Shown here piece after piece: positions 44,701 to 54,150 of a stretch of 64,000 nt of DNA. Position numbers and translations under genes: made by a program. Every line of letters starts with the position of its first letter. Within the stretch, counting starts at the first letter, position 1. The notes under the pieces are model-generated. The model saw only the letters and a program-made list of their open reading frames with translations, was not told where the DNA came from and did no database searches. Source of the DNA: Selaginella moellendorffii (taxonomy: Eukaryota; Streptophyta; Lycopodiopsida; Selaginellales; Selaginellaceae); assembly GCF_000143415.4 (NCBI RefSeq), contig NW_003314439.1, forward strand, positions 65,337-129,336. Reading direction: 5' to 3'.

Positions 44701-44899
44701 AGGCTCAGAACACACTCCCCAAACTCTCCCTACCCATGAACCAATCTTCACAAGCTAATTAAGTGGATCACACCACTTTCTTGGTGGTAGCCCATGTGCT
44801 TGATGTGGCTGATATAACAAACAAATTGGCCTCTGGAACCCTCTCATCTTTATTATCAACTTGGAAAATCGAGATCTTCTCAAAAGAGCTAAAGCCGAT

Positions 44900-45110
44900 G
44901 GGAATCGAAGGTGCTTGAGTTGAGCATACCAAATATTGCAACTGATATTGCAATTCCTTTGATATGTACACTAGGGTCTGGATTCAAGTGAAAACAATTG
45001 CTATTCGTCCTAGACAAATAAAAGAACAACTGTATTGGAGATGAAAGAATAGAGACGCTTACCCAATGCTGACGAGATCGTGAAGAAACAATGGTATTCG
45101 ATTGCTTTTA
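44900..45110 (+). pseudogene. Decayed second copy of the lectin gene
   Basis: TTGCAACTGATATTGCAATTCCTTTGATATGTACAC (44935-44971) matches the lectin gene near 43545-43580 (TTTCAACTGATACTGCAATTCCTTTGGTGTGTACAC). Further on, GCTGACGAGATCGTGAAGAAACAATGGTATTCG at 45068-45100 matches the lectin 3' flank near 44300-44335. Only the ends of the copy survive. Its right end overlaps the 3' end of the minus-strand gene at 45059-46366. Confidence 0.6.
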
Positions 45111-46366
45111 CTAGGAATCAAAATCGTGGGAGTTAGATGGACTACCTGCAATGCTTCATTGGTTCGATCGCTTCGCTGAAGAAATGATAGTGGCGTTAGA
45201 CCTACGAAGAGAGCTCTAAGCTCTTTCTTACCACTGTGGAAGCTCAACGAGGCCAGATCCAGGAGACGCTGGAGAGAGCTGGCGACGATCTTTTGCAGCT
45301 TCACGTCCTTGCACTGTGGACTTGACGAGACCGAGTGGAGCTGCTTCACCACCTGAGCACAGATCCGATCTGTGTAGGCGACGAAGAGGAAGTTTAGCCG
45401 GTTGGATCGGAGCATGGCCTCCTTGGTCCGGAAGAACTCCGCCACGAATTCTTCCAGCAAGTCGGGATCCAGCATCGACTTTTCCAGCCAGCCAGTGAAG
45501 GGAAAATCCAGCACCTTGGAGATGAGCTCGAGAAGAAAGTAGGAATTCTCGAGCAGCTGGGTGGTGTCCTCCGCGAATGGATCTCTCGCCTGCGACAGCG
45601 CCTCGGCAATGACTGCGAGCTGGCCAGATACGTCGGTCAGGATCCTGTGGCCGATGCAAGGAACTTCGGCGAGGTGGAGGAGGACCTTCTCGATGAAAGG
45701 CCTGTGATCGAGCTTGAGAGCGTCGTCCTTGGATTTCTCTGCCGAGTCCGTGAAGCTCATCACCTTGCCGACGAGGCTCCCAATCAATCTCTTCGTGGCG
45801 CTCTGGGCCGCCGTGGAGAATCTCTCGCCGCCAATGCTGGAGACACAGCTCTCAAAGAAATCCACAGCCTGGTGGAGCCACACGGAGAAAAGCTGGACGT
45901 TCGTACTTGACACGAGCTCGACGATGAGATTCGCCATCTCCGTCAAACGACGAGCCCTCTCTTCGTCCTGTTCTTGGTTGCCGGCATCGAGGAGGCGGCG
46001 TTTCTTGCAGCCATTGAGGAATCGGACGCAGTCCATGAGGCGAGCGACAGATTCCTCGTGGAACTCCGGTTGCGCCAGGATATTTCGCTGCAGGCGAGGA
46101 GGCGGAGTGGAAGAATCCGTGAAGCACTTGCACAGGACGCGCGGCACCAGCGGCTCCGCGGAGCTGGAGCGCAACCTCTCGATCTCGCTCCGGAGCAGCG
46201 AAATTTCATCCTTGAGCCGCTTCTTGGCCGCAATGCCACCGCGATCCGCCCCGCCGCGGGACTTGACGATCGCAACGGCCAGCGCCAGGCGCACTGCCTG
46301 GTACGACTGCGCTGGCTGTGGCTGTGGATCCACATCCATACCTGGCAACGCGCTCGCCTCGAGCAT
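45059..46366 (-). CDS. MPS1/PRD2-like protein (multipolar spindle 1 family)
   Basis: A continuous 435-aa frame from the ATG at 46366. The N-terminus (SYQAVRLALAVAIVKSR) and a coiled-coil-like KKRLKDEISLLRSEIERLRSSS are followed by LCKCFTDSSTPPPRLQRN and FLNGCKKRRLL, then a mostly helical remainder. This order resembles the plant MULTIPOLAR SPINDLE 1/PRD2 proteins, required for meiotic double-strand break formation and spindle organisation. The assignment rests on eye-level similarity. The last ~35 residues come from DNA that matches the lectin 3' flank. A GT at the exon-like end (ELRALF|gtaggt, ~45210) suggests the true C-terminus could be spliced or chimeric. Confidence 0.5.
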   Translation of the reverse strand: MLEASALPGMDVDPQPQPAQSYQAVRLALAVAIVKSRGGADRGGIAAKKRLKDEISLLRSEIERLRSSSAEPLVPRVLCKCFTDSSTPPPRLQRNILAQPEFHEESVARLMDCVRFLNGCKKRRLLDAGNQEQDEERARRLTEMANLIVELVSSTNVQLFSVWLHQAVDFFESCVSSIGGERFSTAAQSATKRLIGSLVGKVMSFTDSAEKSKDDALKLDHRPFIEKVLLHLAEVPCIGHRILTDVSGQLAVIAEALSQARDPFAEDTTQLLENSYFLLELISKVLDFPFTGWLEKSMLDPDLLEEFVAEFFRTKEAMLRSNRLNFLFVAYTDRICAQVVKQLHSVSSSPQCKDVKLQKIVASSLQRLLDLASLSFHSGKKELRALFVGLTPLSFLQRSDRTNEALQVVHLTPTILIPSKSNRIPLFLHDLVSIG

Positions 46367-46522
46367 TCCTCCACCCCGCTCTTTTTCTTAGGGTTCTTCA
46401 GCTTCAAAACCCCGTCCGTCTCCCGCCCATCATGGCCGTCGATGCCAGGTTCAGAACAGACGGCCACGATGCGATTAAAACCAACGCCTGAGATTTGCAG
46501 TTTCTGATCTAGCGGCTGGGGT

Positions 46523-47447
46523 TCAAACTCTTCGATTGCAACGCACCCTCAGAAAAATGCCTCCTCCTGACCCCTTTCCAACGACGATTTCTTCGTCCGC
46601 GTAGAACCAGATGAAGAAAGGATCTTTGTTCCCGGGCTCTCGATCCAGCTCTTCTTTCTTGCTGATCGCGAATTGGAAGGGGCCGAGAGGCCCAACCTTG
46701 ACGCTCAGGGAATCGAAGATGAAGAAGAGCTTGTTCTTGGACCATGAGAAGCGTCCCATGAATTCTAGCACACCAAGAGGGCCGAGGTAGAGCCCGTTTA
46801 GTATGCTCTTTGTCTGTGATGATCCACATTGTTAACGACCAATCCTTGTGAAAGCTTTTGGAAACTTACAGTGGCATTGTATTGCTGCACAGCGGTGAAT
46901 GGGACGTATGTGCCACCTCCACCACCACCTTTCAAAGCTTCTCTCACCTTCAAATTGAAAGCAAAAATTAAGAGCAAAGTTCTAGATTTGTGACAAGTTT
47001 TCTTACCACTTTGGCTCCAGAAGCGAACACAAGCATCCAGCACCTTGGCTCAGCTCCACTACTTCCTCCCAAAGTCTCTAGAAAATTGGATGGATCCACG
47101 CGGGCTTTCTCCAAAACTCTAAATGCCGCAAACACCTCTGGAGCTGGGATTTTCTTGCTCTTGGCAGCGGCCTTTAGCACCAGAACGCTCTCCTCGACTT
47201 TGCTATCCACTTCCCCCACTGAACGATTGTGAAAGAAAGCTTTCTAGAATTTCTATACGAGTGAAAATTTACCTTGAGATTCTCCACTCGCAACCCTGGC
47301 ATGAAAATTTCTACTTCTGGTACTTATAACTTTCCTGTCCGCTTTGAGAGCTCCAAATCCCAGCGTACTATGGCGAGGATTTAAACATGAGTATTGACTC
47401 AAGCCTTTCGCCCATTCCACTCCCATCTCCATAAATGATAAGGGCAT
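46523..47447 (-). CDS. Plastid lipid-associated protein / fibrillin-like
   Basis: Four exons on the minus strand: 47447-47273, 47218-47007, 46947-46870, 46813-46523; 251 aa. The N-terminal ~50 residues are basic and Ser-rich and suit a plastid transit peptide. The rest matches the PAP/fibrillin pattern: RCWMLVFASGAKVVREALKG, a TYVPFTAVQQYNAT block, NGLYLGPLGVLEFMGRFSW, FIFDSLSVKVGPLGPFQF, and the terminal PFFIWFYADEEIVVGKGSGGGIFL, the usual place of the ARGxxGxLFV-like motif. Fibrillins sit on plastoglobules and thylakoids and handle lipids under light or oxidative stress. The subgroup is uncertain. Confidence 0.75.
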
Positions 47448-49626
47448 AAAGCTAAGATCCTATAACGCATATTCTTTCACACGTCATCGTGTTTAAGATA
47501 CACACGTCATCACGGTTTAAGGCGCAAAACCTTGACACGTCAGCTGCATTCAACGATGCGGCCACGTGGACGAGCGGGAAATCAACAAGAACCCTAAAAT
47601 TTAGATCAAAGGATTTCTCTCAAAGCTCGAAGCGACTCCATCTCATCCTTGCAAATCGCCCTCCACTTCTCCACCACAATCTCGTGCGCCCGGCGCAGCT
47701 GCCGCGGATTATCCTCGAGCTGCCGCGCATCCACCGCGCCACAGATCCTCATCACCTTGGACGCCGGCGGCAGGAAATCCCCCTCCACATCGTCCATGCT
47801 CGGCTCCCTCGCCAGGTACTCCATCCTCGCCTCCACAAGCCTCCTCATCGCGTGCCTCGATCCAGCGCTCCCGCTCGCGATCGCTTTCTCCACAAATCCC
47901 TCCTCCACCATCCTCTTCACCATATTCATCCTCTTGCTCGCCAGCTCCACCACCCTCTCGAGCACTCCCTCGTCCTCGAGCCAAAACAGCGCCATCTCCA
48001 GGAACTCCTTTTGCTCCGCCCAAGTCATGTAATTCTTCCACGTCGTGAACTGCCTGATCTTCTCGCCCTTCTGATTGAGGGGCGAGGGATCCCCGGCCCA
48101 GGAATTCAGCTCCGCCTTGTCCATCACCTCCGCAAGCTCCACCTTGCAGAGCTCGCAAAACAGCCGCTTCATCTCCGCCTTGTCCTTCAAGCCCATCAAC
48201 CGCCCAGCTCTTAGCATCGCCCTGACCACCTCACCGCGACAGTGCTCGCTGGTTCTCACACGTAAGTTCTCAGGCTTGTCGAGCAGCATGAGCAGCATGA
48301 CGTCGGGTTCATCGAGCCACTGCCGCCAGGGCTGGTATTGCTCCGCCTTCTCTGGGAAGCCGGGCAGCTGCAAAGACTTTGCCGCAAATGCCCGCGCCAC
48401 TTCCAGATGTCCCAGAGCTTCCAGCTGCAGCGCGAACTCGAGAATCCCACCGATGAACCTCATCTCGCTCGCCTTTGCATCGCGGGATGATGGATCACTG
48501 GAGCTTACCGCCACCCTCTGCTCCTCCCACAGGACCTCCACCTCCGTCATGCGCTCCGGGAAGTGGTGCACCACCATAGCCATCATCCGGAAGCTCAGCA
48601 CCGCCAGGGGGACCTTTCCAAGGATCTGGGAGGCCTCGTCGCGGAGCCCGTTGGCGAGGCAAAAGTCGAGCAGGCTCTGGACACCACCTTCCGGCTGGAA
48701 CCCCTGGCTATCCCTACCAAAGCTGGATTGCCATGGCGCTGGCCCGTACTGCGGCTGCTCCGAGGTGGCGACGCTCCGGCAGAGCAGCTTGGCAGCCGCG
48801 ACCGCCCCGTCGTTGCATCCGCAGCGGTGCAGCTTCCACGGAAGGAATCCACTGTGAAACACGCCGACGAGCGCCGTCTCCACGATCTCTCGGCACGCCT
48901 CCCAGCCGTAGGCATGCACTGCTCTCGCAAACTCGTCGAGACTGATCAGCTCCGCCACCCAGGTCCTGAGGATCGCAAAGGCCGACTCGCGAAGCCCCGA
49001 CTTCACGCACAGCTCGAGCAGCATCGCGGGCTCTCGATAGAGTTCCTGGAAATTCTTGCTCATGTTCCTTGCCAGTCGCCAGTGCATGTCGTTCTGCCTC
49101 GTTTGACCCCACGGAGCAACCGAAGCGAACTTCCGCGTTAACCCGTCCACTGCCTCTTCCAAGAACCTCCGGGGCTCCTCCATAGCTGCGAACTCGTCCC
49201 CGTAAATCTCCCGCAGCCACTCGAGCACCCAAGAGATGTCCCCGAGCGACGGGCAGATCGTCGAGCTCCTCGCCACCTTTGGCCACACCACCAGCGCCGC
49301 GACGTGGTAAAAGTACTGCTCGCTGCCACCCTCGTTGCCCGCCATCATCTCCGTGCCGCGGAACTCGTCCTCGATGAAATCAAACACGTCCCGCTCGTTC
49401 CTCTGGTCTTCAACCTCGCCCTCGGCCTCTTCGTCCTCCATGATCATCCCTGCGGGCGGTGGAGCACACCTGAGAACCTGCCGCGTGAAATCGATGTGCC
49501 ACTGCTTGAACTTGGCCGGCTGGTCGTCGATGGAGAGCCAGTTATCGATCACGTACTCGTTCTGGAAGTAGTCCGTCACGGTCTTGTGCTTGGTGAGCAT
49601 GCACAGATGGAGATCCAGGAACTCGC

Positions 49627-49766
49627 TGTGGGAGTGTACAAGACCACGTCAGCACACAGCCACGTGAGCGATCCAGACGCCGCCACGGATCGTCACGATA
49701 AACCCATACATTTAACCATGTATCAACCGTCATAATAATAACACAACACCGTTTCATATTACCACA
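49627..49766 (+). repeat. 5' LTR of the copia element (140 bp)
   Basis: TG...CA ends, identical to the 3' LTR, preceded by the CTCGC target duplication and followed by the PBS. Confidence 0.97.
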
Positions 49767-49778
49767 TGGTATCGGAGC
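49767..49778 (+). promoter_or_regulatory. Primer binding site (tRNA-iMet type)
   Basis: TGGTATCGGAGC directly abuts the 5' LTR. It differs by one base from the common plant copia PBS TGGTATCAGAGC. Confidence 0.85.
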
Positions 49779-50035
49779 AGCGAACGATCTAATGGCCAGA
49801 GGACAGTGGCACATGAAGAATCAAAGGGGCCAGGAACCCTTGGCTCAGGAGCGCGCGAGGGCTTTGGCAGTGCTGGCGCGGGTGGAGCGGAAGATCCAGG
49901 AGCGAAAGCGCCAACAAGCTCTTTGCCCAGCCTGCCGGAAGGTGTGCCCTTGTTGCGGCCGAGTTTTTCACGATTCTTCTCCACGCCGTCCTTTCTAAAT
50001 TCTCTGTTTAATCTATTCTTAGATTAATAGATAGA

Positions 50036-53000
50036 ATGTCTTCAGGAAATTCTTGGGACTCTGGGGGCTGGGAGAAACTTCTCCAAAAGTTCACGGGACA
50101 GAATTTCTCCACTTGGAAAACAAAAGTACAGCTTATCCTTTTGGCCAAGGACTGCTGGCCTATAGTGGATGGAACGACTCAACGTCCGGCTGCTGCGGAT
50201 GTAACCCAACGGCTCGACTGGGACTCCAAGAATCGGAAAGCGCTCTCTGTCATCGGGTTAGGTCTTGGGGATGAATTCGTTCATCTCCTTGATCTTACCA
50301 AAACAGCCCACCAGAACTGGACATCCCTTACACAAATCTTCGCTGCCAAAGCTGCCAATGCTAAGGTGGTGCTAACACAAAGGTTCTTCACGATGAGAAT
50401 GCAACCTGATGACACCATGGCCACTTACATTGGAAAGTTTAAAGCGATGATCAGCGAGCTGAAGGACGCGGAAGCGGCAATCACCATCGATCAAGCTAAG
50501 GCATTCCTTCTGAGCTCGGTCTCCCCTGATCTCCAACCTTTCGCATCGATGCTCTCGGCAGTGCCTGGAAAGGACTTGGACTCGCTCTACTCGGACCTGA
50601 TCGAGGAAGAACGAAAGCAGAACGAGCGGAGACAAAAGGCGCCCTCTCAGGCTGCTCGGGTGGAGCAGGCCTTGATCATGGGAAAGCAATCGGGTGGGAA
50701 GAAACGAGATGGCCCTGTTCGAGGACAAAAGAGCCCTTCTCCCAGCCCTGGATTTGCAACCAATAAAAAACGCAAGGGCCCATGTAACTACTGCGGCAAA
50801 GCTGGCCACGTGGAGCGTGAATGCCGGATCAAGAAAGCCGCAGAGAAAGCTCGCGCTGAAAGAAGCTCTTCTTCACGCCAACCTGACACAATGTTGATGA
50901 TGACGCTCGCTGCATCTTCATCCACTGTGTCCGAAGCCGAAGTGCTCTGGATGGATTCTGGAGCCTCGATGCACCTCACACCCTTGAAGAGAGCTTTTCA
51001 CAAGTACCGGCCACTGGAGCAGGAGAAGCAAGTCTTTGTAGGAGACAAATGCCCCTTAACAGTGGAAGGACAAGGAACGGTCATCATAAAGTTGGAGAGT
51101 GGAGCTGAGAAGCTCGTGAACCAGGTCTACTACGTACCAGAAGCAGGACAGACAGTGTTCTCAGTTGGTGTAGCAGCAGATCAAGGCTTCTCAACACTCT
51201 TCAATGCAGACGGATGCACCATCTTTGACGAGACTGGCCATCCAGTAGCTTTTGGTAGACGAGCTGAGACTCTCTACAAGCTCAATGCTCAGTTGATCCT
51301 CTCAACTCACGAGCAGGGGCATTTGCTTGCAATTCGCCCCAGCTCCTGGGCTGCCAACTCTCTCCAGCTCTGGCACGCTCGGCTAGGGCATGCCAATTCT
51401 CACGACATCTACCATCACTTCCAGGTCTACAAAAGCTGGGCAGAAAATGCCACTGGCTGTACCATCCGGACACTACGTTCAGATGGCGGCGGTGAGTATA
51501 TGAGCAAGGAGTTTCTGGCATTTCTTGCTCAGGCTGGCATCCACCACGAGTACACCGCAGCCCACACCTCGCAGCAGAATGGGGTCGCCGAGCGCCTGAA
51601 CAGGACACTTATGGACTGTGTACGCTGCCTTCTCCAGCACGCTGGCATGCCCAAGGTGTTTTGGGGAGAGGCACTCAACACAGCAGTGTACCTCCGGAAC
51701 CGGCTGCCAACACGTTCCACAGGACAGGTGCCGTTTCAAGTATGGACTGGGAAGCGCCCCAAGTTAGGGCACTTGAGGGTGTTTGGTTGCATCGCCTACG
51801 CCCACATCCCCGATGTTCAGCGGCGGAAGCTGGATCCCAAGAGCGAGAAATGCATCTTCATGGGCTATCACACCCAGGTAAAAGCCTATCGACTCTATAA
51901 CTGCCAGCGCAGGAAACTGGTGGTGAGCCGAGATGTGGTGTTTGATGAAGCTCGTCTTTATCGAGATACCCTGAGACTCCCTCCTGTTTCTCCACCATCT
52001 CTGGTGGATCTTTCTGAGATTTTGGACGACGTTCCACATCTCCACCCAGCACCAGACAATCCAGCCGCTGCAGAGCCAGGAGGAGTTGCTGAAGGAGCGC
52101 CCGAAGGAGGCGATCTGGCAGGAGGAGCTGATCACGGTACTTCTCTTCCTTCGACACCTCCTCTGACGACTCCACAGGCCACAGCGGCTGCATCCTCAAG
52201 CACCAATGAACAGCCAGATCTTTCCACGCTTGTGGCTGACCTGTTCGTTGGCGACGAGTTATATCAAGATGCCACCACTCCTCCCAGCATTCCCAAGCTA
52301 CCACCTCCTCCAGCCGGCACAGCAGTGGTGACACGCTCGGGTCGTGTCGTGAAACCATCTCTTAAAGCCAAGGAGGCGATGCCTATAGGAAAGCGTGCCT
52401 ACTTCTGGGCTCTGTCGGCTCCACCTGCCTCTCTCGGTCCCCAAGCGGCTCTACATGGACCAGAAGCTGAACACTGGCAGGCAGCTATGCAGGAGGAGTA
52501 TGATTCTCTCCAGAAAAACAACACTTGGTCGCTGGTTGAACTTCCAGCTCGCAGAAAGCTCGTCTCATCCAAGTGGTTGTTTAAGAAAAAGTACAACGCT
52601 GATGGAAGCATTGAGCGCTACAAGGCGAGATTTGTGGCACGCGGATTTTCTCAAGTTCATGGGCTGGACTACTCGGAGACTTACAGCCCGGTGGTGAAAC
52701 TCACAACCATTCGTATGCTACTAATCTTAGCTGCAGAATTGGATCTCGAGCTCCATCAACTTGACGTTTGTACTGCGTTCCTTAACGGCGACATCGATGA
52801 AGAGGTGTATGTGGCTCAGCCTCCTGGTTTTATCCAGCCTGGAGAAGAACACCTCGTTTGCAAGCTTCACAAAGCTCTCTACGGACTCAAGCAGTCGCCA
52901 CGCCAATGGTACACGAAAATAGATTCTTTTCTAATTTCCCTTGGTTTCGTGCGCAGTGCTGCTGATTGTAACCTCTACATATATTTTGACGCTGAGGGCT

Positions 53001-54085
53001 ATTTGTTCCTTGCGCTATATGTGGACGATGCTATTCTCGTGGCAAATCAGCTACGTTTGATCCACAAATTTAAAACGTACCTTGGCGCTAAATTTGCCAT
53101 GAAAGACCTCGGTGAGTTGCATTTCTGCCTCGGTATCCAGGTGACGCGCAACAGGGAACGAGGCACTCTGGAGCTAAGCCAGGCAAAATATGTTTCCGAC
53201 GTGCTCCAGAGGTATGGCCTTGCTCATGTTAATCCGGTTGCTACTCCCATGGAAACAGGCACGAAATTATCTGCTGAGAGTGGAGAGTACCTTGATCAAT
53301 CTCCCGAGGAGGAGAAAGCATCTAGAGCAGTCTATCGCTCTATGGTCGGCAGCCTGATCTACCTGGTAATCTCCACTCGGCCTGACCTTGCATATGCTGT
53401 GGGAACAGTGGCGAAGTACCTGGACCGTCCCTCCACAGCACACTGGCAGGCTTTGAAACGTATTATGAGGTACGTGGCAGGGACTAACCAGCTAACTTTA
53501 AAGTACTCCAGAGGCGAGAGCGGCAATAAGCTGGCTGGTTACTCTGATGCTGATTGGGCCGGGGATCCAGACAACAGGAAGTCAACCACAGGCTACGTTT
53601 TCCTGCTAAATGGAAATGTCGCAAGCTGGTGCAGCAAACGACAGGCTATTACAGCGATGTCGAGTACTGAGGCTGAGTACATAGCTGCAGCAGCTGCAAC
53701 CAAGGAAGCAGCGTGGCTGAAGGGACTTCTCCAGGATCTACAAATCAACACGGGCGTGGTCAAGCTATTGTGTGACAACCAGTCTGCAATAGCTTTGACC
53801 AAGAACTCCAGGTTCCACTCTCGTACTAAACACATTGAGCTGCGCTTCCATTTTATACGAGAGCAGATCCAGAGAGGAATGATCGAGCTGGAGTTCTGCC
53901 CGACAAACTCCATGCTAGCGGACGTGCTAACAAAACCACTTCCTCGTGTTAAACATGAAGTCTTCACGAAGGCTCTTGGGCTGACTTTAGACGTTGGCCT
54001 TGAGGAGGAGTGTGGGAGTGTACAAGACCACGTCAGCACACAGCCACGTGAGCGATCCAGACGCCGCCACGGATCGTCACGATAA
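50036..54085 (+). CDS. Copia gag-pol polyprotein with in-frame integrase deletion
   Basis: One 1349-aa frame. Gag occupies ~1-245, with the CCHC knuckle CNYCGKAGHVEREC at ~250-263 and the protease active site MDSGASMHL at ~306. The GAG-pre-integrase motif LWHARLGHANSHD at ~450 is followed almost at once by FQVYKSWAENATGCTIRTLRSDGGGEY. The stretch that normally lies between, with the HHCC zinc finger tail and the first catalytic Asp (TDVCGPM-like), is missing, about 100 residues. The second Asp (RSDGGGEY) and Glu (NGVAERLNR) remain. Reverse transcriptase from ~860 has YVDD at ~995; RNase H has STEAEYIAAA. The frame ends inside the 3' LTR. Reverse transcription may work, but autonomous integration should not. 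Confidence 0.93.
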   Translation: MSSGNSWDSGGWEKLLQKFTGQNFSTWKTKVQLILLAKDCWPIVDGTTQRPAAADVTQRLDWDSKNRKALSVIGLGLGDEFVHLLDLTKTAHQNWTSLTQIFAAKAANAKVVLTQRFFTMRMQPDDTMATYIGKFKAMISELKDAEAAITIDQAKAFLLSSVSPDLQPFASMLSAVPGKDLDSLYSDLIEEERKQNERRQKAPSQAARVEQALIMGKQSGGKKRDGPVRGQKSPSPSPGFATNKKRKGPCNYCGKAGHVERECRIKKAAEKARAERSSSSRQPDTMLMMTLAASSSTVSEAEVLWMDSGASMHLTPLKRAFHKYRPLEQEKQVFVGDKCPLTVEGQGTVIIKLESGAEKLVNQVYYVPEAGQTVFSVGVAADQGFSTLFNADGCTIFDETGHPVAFGRRAETLYKLNAQLILSTHEQGHLLAIRPSSWAANSLQLWHARLGHANSHDIYHHFQVYKSWAENATGCTIRTLRSDGGGEYMSKEFLAFLAQAGIHHEYTAAHTSQQNGVAERLNRTLMDCVRCLLQHAGMPKVFWGEALNTAVYLRNRLPTRSTGQVPFQVWTGKRPKLGHLRVFGCIAYAHIPDVQRRKLDPKSEKCIFMGYHTQVKAYRLYNCQRRKLVVSRDVVFDEARLYRDTLRLPPVSPPSLVDLSEILDDVPHLHPAPDNPAAAEPGGVAEGAPEGGDLAGGADHGTSLPSTPPLTTPQATAAASSSTNEQPDLSTLVADLFVGDELYQDATTPPSIPKLPPPPAGTAVVTRSGRVVKPSLKAKEAMPIGKRAYFWALSAPPASLGPQAALHGPEAEHWQAAMQEEYDSLQKNNTWSLVELPARRKLVSSKWLFKKKYNADGSIERYKARFVARGFSQVHGLDYSETYSPVVKLTTIRMLLILAAELDLELHQLDVCTAFLNGDIDEEVYVAQPPGFIQPGEEHLVCKLHKALYGLKQSPRQWYTKIDSFLISLGFVRSAADCNLYIYFDAEGYLFLALYVDDAILVANQLRLIHKFKTYLGAKFAMKDLGELHFCLGIQVTRNRERGTLELSQAKYVSDVLQRYGLAHVNPVATPMETGTKLSAESGEYLDQSPEEEKASRAVYRSMVGSLIYLVISTRPDLAYAVGTVAKYLDRPSTAHWQALKRIMRYVAGTNQLTLKYSRGESGNKLAGYSDADWAGDPDNRKSTTGYVFLLNGNVASWCSKRQAITAMSSTEAEYIAAAAATKEAAWLKGLLQDLQINTGVVKLLCDNQSAIALTKNSRFHSRTKHIELRFHFIREQIQRGMIELEFCPTNSMLADVLTKPLPRVKHEVFTKALGLTLDVGLEEECGSVQDHVSTQPRERSRRRHGSSR
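54002..54010 (+). promoter_or_regulatory. Polypurine tract
   Basis: GAGGAGGAG lies immediately 5' of the 3' LTR, the expected plus-strand primer site. It is also coding for the Glu residues LEEE of the polyprotein. Confidence 0.7.
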
Positions 54086-54150
54086 ACCCATACATTTAAC
54101 CATGTATCAACCGTCATAATAATAACACAACACCGTTTCATATTACCACA
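54011..54150 (+). repeat. 3' LTR of the copia element (140 bp)
   Basis: Identical to the 5' LTR and followed by the second CTCGC target duplication at 54151-54155. The gag-pol stop codon lies within it at 54083-54085. Confidence 0.97.

Larger units (their letters stand above)
49627..54150 (+). mobile_element. Ty1/copia LTR retrotransposon, complete structure, integrase-deficient
   Basis: 4524 bp: a 140-bp 5' LTR (49627-49766, TGTGGG...CCACA), a primer binding site directly after it (49767-49778, TGGTATCGGAGC, initiator-tRNA-Met type), one long gag-pol frame, a polypurine tract GAGGAGGAG just before the 3' LTR, and the 3' LTR (54011-54150). Both LTRs read identically base for base. A 5-bp target-site duplication CTCGC flanks the element (49622-49626 and 54151-54155). 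It lies antisense within a host exon. Identical LTRs show that insertion was recent. Confidence 0.97.

Noticed and set aside
53593-54150. Extension of the dioxygenase-like frame into the copia element
   Set aside because: The frame is open by chance on the antisense of the RNase H and LTR region; the true exon ends at the target-site duplication at 54151-54155.
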